A stretch of 64,000 nucleotides of DNA from Epiperipatus broadwayi (taxonomy: Eukaryota > Onychophora > Udeonychophora > Euonychophora > Peripatidae), in the NCBI GenBank assembly GCA_028023455.1, contig JAQFVV010000151.1, positions 527,001 to 591,000 of the forward strand, read 5' to 3'. The position numbers were made by a program, and so were the translations under genes. The notes below the pieces were generated by a model, which was not told the origin of the DNA, did not search any database, and saw only the letters and a program-made list of their open reading frames with translations. Shown here in pieces: positions 58,746 through 64,000 of this stretch. The stretch's first letter is position 1. Each line of letters begins with the position of its first letter.

Positions 58746-59838
58746 TAAATAATTTAATTATTTTTTTTATTAATAAAGAAGATTAAAAATACTTATGAGA
58801 CATTTATTTCAATTCCAAATATACACTATTTAGGATAAATTGATATATTCTATATGCAATGCCTTCCATCCCTTACTTCATTCAAAGGAGAAAACATTTA
58901 ACTAACATGCAATGGACAGAGATCAAATATGGTGACTGAATTGTTACTCCCAATAAAAACAAAGTAACTAAAGACAGTACAGGCCTTAAGGCATCCCTCG
59001 GAAACTATTTACTGAGTTACTAAATTCAGGTATCAAATTAGAGTTTTTTGTTGTCGTGATTTGCATTTTAACACAGACACATATTCCATCTGTACTGTCA
59101 GCCGCATGAGAAGACTACCATAATGGCAATTAATCGAAGTCTAAACTTTTAAATAGATTTTAAAAAAAATTATTTCAATACATTTAACATATGGTTTGTA
59201 ATATGCGCTGTGTTCATTATGTTTAAATTAAAATTGTCTGAACAAGCTTAATTTTTCTAAAAATATCTAGAATAAAATTAAAATTGCTAAACGAAAAAGA
59301 CAAAAAAAAACATTTTCTGCCTGAGAGCAAATTAAATCAATGTCAAAGATTACTTTGAGTCAATATAACCTCTAGTAAAAAAATGTAAGCAATTACTGTA
59401 TTATAAATAAAAGAGTTAGATATATTCGATTTAAAATAAAATATTTGATTTATCATATAAACACAAACATTATACACCGTATGCAATAAATTCTTTAGTA
59501 CGTCTAGTAAAAAAAAATGTTTACCTTTGAACAAACAGTTCAAAGTAAAACAAAATGATTAATTACGATGTGATTTACAATAATACATTTTAAATGTACA
59601 AAATGTCAAAAATAATAAAATTTAGCAGCTACTGTCACAAGCATGTTTCCATATACAGTATAGTACATTTTAGAAGCAATTGCTTTTCGCTTTATCAATA
59701 ACACCAAATGTTACATTACTTTCAACAGCGCTAAGGGTAGTAGAAACAAAAAATGATATCATGGAGCCTATGCTATAATGAACGCTCAAATATTGACTAA
59801 TAAAACATATACACTTCATTGCGATTCCTTGCTAGCAT
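58746..59838. other. A+T-rich gap, nothing recognised
   Basis: No gene or repeat recognised. Confidence 0.6.
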
Positions 59839-60122
59839 GTGACGCAAAATTCCGGAAATATTCAAGATTTAAAAACACAATTAAGATCTTTAATGCAAAA
59901 AACAAAAGTCATACTAATGGAAAACTTTAATGTAAAAGTGGCAGATATAAGAGTCAATGAATCATCTAAAGAATATAATGGGAAGATATGGATGGAATTG
60001 ACACATGAAGTGCATGAGAATAGCTCATACAATTAGCTATTGAAATGAAGTTCACACTGATGAGTATGACCTTTCAATACCATCCTTATTGCATCCAATA
60101 ATATAAAAATCAAATAGATTAT

Positions 60123-60595
60123 TATTCATAATTATATGTTGGACTATTTACATAATCTAATATTAATTATACAAATGTTTTTAGAAAAATTCAAACTTTA
60201 TTTAAACTTTTCTACTATATTCAACTGTTAGTAATATCACACAGGTTAGTATATAACATATTCATAAAGAAAAACAAGTACTATGATATGCATGACTTAA
60301 TTTTTGAGATAAGCATATGACTAGTGACAGTAACATGCTTGTAAAGAAAAGCAAGAACTATAATATGCATACTTGCTTTTCTTTACAAACAAGTTATAAA
60401 CTAGCCTATGTACTACTACTAACATAAAAGCCTGTGACATGCATGTTACAGTACTTGCTTTCCTTTATAAACATATCATAAAATAACTATGTACTTTATT
60501 AATAGTCAAATGTATATAAAAAGTTTAAATGAGTTTGCATTTTTCTGAAGATATTTACCAATTAATATTAAATGATGGAAATAATCCAACATATA
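60123..60595. mobile_element. Foldback/MITE family C, copy inside LINE
   Basis: Ends: AATTATATGTTGGACTATTT (from about 60130) and the inverse AAATAATCCAACATATAATT (to about 60595). Internal inverted pairs include GTTTTTAGAAAAATTC / TTTTTCTGAAGATA and TTGTAAAGAAAAGCAAG / CTTGCTTTTCTTTACAA. Inserted right after the LINE's KNQIDYY codons. Confidence 0.7.
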
Positions 60596-60674
60596 ATTAC
60601 CATTTATTACAAACTCAAATAAACATCAAAAAGGTTATTTAATTCAAAAACAGGTAATGATCGCCAGTTATTTA

Positions 60675-61050
60675 CTCTCAGCAGCATACTCTTTTTCTTT
60701 CACCAGCATGTAAGCTTTAGTAACTAATAGATACAAGATGATAATGCTTAATAAATCCCGACCCATTGCTGTTATATCCAATATTTCCAGACTAGCTTAT
60801 GGCTTTTATTTAGTGAGGAGTTTTGTAGCTTGGAACAGTGTAGCTGGTCCTTTAGAACTTAATGTTCTTTCTTTCTAGCAGTCACTAATGAAAGCCATAG
60901 CCTAGAAACTAATCTAGAGATTTTAGATAGAATAGCACTAGATAAGAAATTATAAAACATTATTATTAAACACTATTATTCAGGCATTTTTAGTTATTTA
61001 AACTTAAATTAGGTGGCATAGCTGTGGTGAAAGAAAAAGACTGTTGCTGA
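60675..61050. mobile_element. Foldback with degraded family X ribozyme arms
   Basis: CTTTTTCTTTCACCA near 60690 is inverted near 61030. Inside, 60785-60850 (minus) and 60880-60935 (plus) are opposite-strand family X ribozyme regions: plus core CTAATGA ... TAGAAACTAATCT; minus AAAGCCATAAGCTAGTCTGG with GAAAC lost. Neither can be active. Confidence 0.65.
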
Positions 61051-61953
61051 GTGTAAGCTGGAATCATGTGATAGTTATTAATATTAAGACTATACCTGGA
61101 AGAGAATGTGGTTCTGACTAATACTTTCTTCTGACAGAATTAAAGATAAAAATAAGTCATACCAATAAAAAAATATCACAAAAGAAAGAATAAAATGATC
61201 AAAAGCATCACTGCTGGAATATTCTTCAATAATTAAAAGACCTAATATTAATTAAGACTGTAATAATAATTTTATGATATTAAAAAATAAATCACATAAG
61301 TAATTAGGACTAGTGTAACAAAACAATATCTCAAAAACGTAAACAACTAATGTCAGATATCATATTTGATTTGATTAAAAGTTAACAAAAAATATTTTTG
61401 TCCTAAGAAAATATAGACGCAAAGTTGAAAGAGTGTGGAAAATTAATTACTGAATTAAACATGCTTGCCAAAAAGATAAGATTTCATTCTACATGAAAAA
61501 TGGTTGGAATTAAGCCTCATTCTAATTTTCATGAATCACCAGAATTACACAATAAAATACATCTCTCTTACGAATTAAAATTAAACAAACAAATAATTAA
61601 AAAATTTTAAGGAAATATTGTAATAAACACAACAGAAATAGCTAAGATATGTGAGAAATATTGCTGCCATAATCTCTGTTAGTGATGTGCACAGAAAACA
61701 ATTGAAGAAAATGGTCTAGAATCAGATATTTTAAAATGAAAAGTAGATAAAGCTTTACAAAAAATAAAAAAAGTAAAAACTTCTGGTGTAGATGGAATAT
61801 AGAATTAGATGGAAATGAAATCATTCATCAATTTTGTCAGAGAATTTGAAGAACCAGAAATTAGTCAAGAAATTGGTGATCATGTGATGTTTAGTGGTTT
61901 AATACAATGGATCTTCATACCACTTTATAAAAAAGATAATCTAAGTGTTTGAA

Positions 61954-62127
61954 ATAACTATAGAACAATAATCTTAATTTCATATGCAGTTAAAATAATA
62001 TTCAACATAATTAATAAAGAATTAAAGCCATTCATTCTCAATAACTATAGAACAATAATCTTAATTTCATATGCAGTTAAAATAATATTCAACATAATTA
62101 ATAAATAATTAAAGCCATTCATTCTCA
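61954..62127 (+). repeat. 87-bp tandem duplication in LINE relic
   Basis: ATAACTATAGAACAATAATC ... CCATTCATTCTCA occurs twice at an 87-bp offset with one visible difference. It duplicates 29 codons of RT in frame. Confidence 0.85.
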
Positions 62128-62900
62128 AACAATTATCTGATGCACACTCAGGATTTATGCCTAGAAAAAAACATAAGAGAGCAGATATTAAAGATTCATC
62201 TTATAATCAAAAAAGCTAGAAGTTATACCTAAAAAAAAAAAAAAAAAGCTTTGGGGAAAATAAAATGGAGAAAACTATGGGAGATTCTCTTGAATTTTGA
62301 GATATCTTTACATCTAATATAACTCATTCAAAATCTCATAATTCTATGACAATCAAGATAGATAAAACTTAATAATTTAAATCACAAATAGTGCTAGACA
62401 AGTATATATATATATATATTCCCATTTTAGTGCCTATATTGAGATTATCAGGAAGATATAATTTCAAATATGCTGATAACACTGTGACCTGGGCTTCTGA
62501 TGAGAAGTTAAATATCATGGAAAAATCACAGAAGAAAACATATATTATAATCTTAAAATAAATATCTAAAAAAATCAAAGACATGAATTGTAGATTATGC
62601 TAATATCAAAATACCATTAATTAGAAGTATCACAGATTTTGAAATAGTAGATAAATTTGAACACCACTTAGATTCTACTACAGCCAAATAAGAGCAAGAA
62701 ATATGCCAAAGTATTATAATAGCAAAAATATCAGTGACAAACTGACTATAATATGGAAAGATCAAAATATTTCAAAAGCTACCAAATTAAAATTGGTCAA
62801 CTATCTGAATTTTCCAATTTCTATTTATACATTTGAAACTTAGACACTCAAAAAACTCAGAAGAGTGAATATCTTGAGATATGGTGCTTTCAGTGAAAGT

Positions 62901-63990
62901 TTCAATTGTCTTATACTGCCCACAGAACTCATTATATCTTTATCTCACTTTATAAAGGCAATTGCTCCTCCAAAACTCATCAAGTAAAAATATCAGTTCC
63001 TATGGGAAATTTGGCTAGTTCCTCAAGCTAAAAATTATATTATAAGCTGTTAACAATAATTTTAAAAAAACTCTTAATGTACAATATATGCTTGTGTAAA
63101 CTATACTATGTGTATTATGCAAATAGGCATTTAAAATGTGTATGTATGTATAATAATGCAATTTAAATCTATGTTAAATCACTTATCTTAAAGTTATTCT
63201 TCCTGGTGATCCATTCATCATTCATATTTATCTATTTTTCTGAATCATAAATTGCTTATTCTAAGGTCGATGATATTGGTTATTTTTTTTAGAGAAGTGC
63301 ATCAGATGCTAGCAGAGGATCTAGTGAAAAAAATTAGAATGACTAGCTAGCTGGTGTGCTTCTTCGATTTATAATTTCATGATTTTGGAAAGTTTTGATA
63401 CACCTACGATAGTTTGAGCACTTTGTTCTATTTTAAATTTATTTTTAAAAGTAGTGGTTAGAGTAAGTGTGGATATACTATAGAAGAACAGATATCCTTC
63501 TCCTCTTTCCAGTCAACTTAAGATATCTATTTCTGTTTCCAAGCTCAAGAGATTTTTTTGATTTTTTTTCATGATCATATTAGTTGCAACCATGAACCAT
63601 GATTCTAATTGAAAAGGTAAACAGAATTGTTGGGGAGGGGGGGGTAAGACTTTTAACTGTCTAAAAGTACAGCAAAATGGACCAGAAAGTGAAATTAAAC
63701 TAGAAGTTAATAATTTTTTTGTGTTCTTCTGTGCGACTGTTTCTTGTTGTGATCAAAAAATCCATACTGAAATTTTATTATTTTTAAATTTATATTACTA
63801 TATTATATTACTTACATGAAATTATATGGATTTTTTTAAAAATGTTTAATAACAATTTATTTAATTGATCATAAATATTTGTTATTTATCATTAGTGTAT
63901 GAGTACCAAAATTAGTGTATTGTATGTTGTCAAAACTATTTTTCAAAAATACCGATATACTAAAAAAGCAAAACAAAAATGTATCTAATG
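62901..63990. other. A+T-rich gap, nothing recognised
   Basis: No gene or repeat recognised. The last ten bases (CAGGGGTCCC, 63991-64000) could start a hAT-type terminal repeat but are cut by the window end. Confidence 0.5.
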
Positions 63991-64000
63991 CAGGGGTCCC

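Larger units (their letters stand above)
59839..62900 (+). pseudogene. LINE relic (APE + RT) with nested insertions
   Basis: 59839-60115: APE end, LKTQLRSLMQKTKVILMENF with NVKVADIRVNES (GDFNAKVG block, catalytic D now E/N) and KNQIDYY. 61395-61790: inter-domain and RT entry, VDKALQKIKKVKTSGVDGI. 61908-62170: FIPLYKKDNLS..NNYRTIILISYAVKII, then HSGFMPRKK. 62465-62530: catalytic box relic YADNTVTWASDEKLNI. 62640-62850: FEHHLDS, IWKDQNISKATK-like and WSTI.IFQFLFIHLKL. This order matches RTE/I-group LINEs. Two foldback segments (60123-60595 and about 60675-61050) interrupt it, and an 87-bp tandem duplication lies at 61954-62127. Many stops; a fossil. Confidence 0.78.

Noticed and set aside
62495-62520. 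CTGATGAGAAG as a hammerhead core
   Set aside because: No GAAA at the right distance and no stems. The sequence is explained as LINE coding (YADNTVTWASDE).

Overview
This window looks like non-genic chromosomal DNA from an invertebrate animal. It is strongly A+T-rich (roughly three quarters by eye), with long (AT)n, (ATC/ATT)n and (AAT)n microsatellites and almost no open frame above 150 codons. I see no tRNA or rRNA gene, no operon, no bacterial or phage signal and no convincing host protein-coding gene. The retroelement set (Penelope-like elements, several LINE types, tRNA-derived SINEs, hAT, MITEs and hammerhead-bearing small repeats) fits a metazoan. I cannot name the phylum with confidence.

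Layout. 130-1810: a Penelope-like element (PLE) on the minus strand with reverse transcriptase (RT) and GIY-YIG domains, capped by a perfect 30-bp inverted repeat. 2705-3385: an RTE-like LINE 3' end. 7792-8030: a near-perfect PLE-type foldback with hammerhead-like cores on both strands. 9880-12480: an APE+RT LINE relic (minus) broken by a SINE and hammerhead-family repeats. 17361-19494: a possible TIR element. 20208-28520: mostly SINEs (several with exact target-site duplications), a palindromic MITE and a foldback. 28906-29135: a hairpin and an intact hammerhead ribozyme fold. 32879-33390: a LINE C-terminus between duplicated tails. 34500-35160: a second PLE foldback. 35640-36990: a further hammerhead fold and then a 493-bp direct tandem dimer with a hammerhead in each unit. 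45650-46465: more hammerhead-family repeats. 48577-50954: a PLE relic (linker plus GIY-YIG) between about 560-bp inverted arms, inserted into a tandem repeat with a 10-bp target duplication. 55999-56629: a SINE and a complete non-autonomous hAT element. 57475-57662: a hammerhead-family copy with an intact core. 59839-62900: a LINE relic with nested insertions.

The main result is at least three sequence classes carrying type-I hammerhead ribozyme (HHR) folds: (1) the 3' arms of PLEs; (2) a small interspersed repeat of about 250 bp, here called family X; (3) a 493-bp tandem-dimer repeat, here called family B, with a related single copy at 29069-29135. The helices are supported base by base, including long-range stem I pairing, and in family B/29 kb the stems differ in sequence but keep their pairing. 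From known biology, HHRs occur in PLEs and in small non-autonomous circular-RNA retroelements (retrozymes). I infer that families X and B are retrozyme-like elements living beside PLEs that may supply, or may once have supplied, the retrotransposition enzymes. Catalytic activity and mobilisation are not shown by the sequence.

Most other sequence is featureless A+T-rich DNA or unrecognisable old repeats; these stretches are listed as such.
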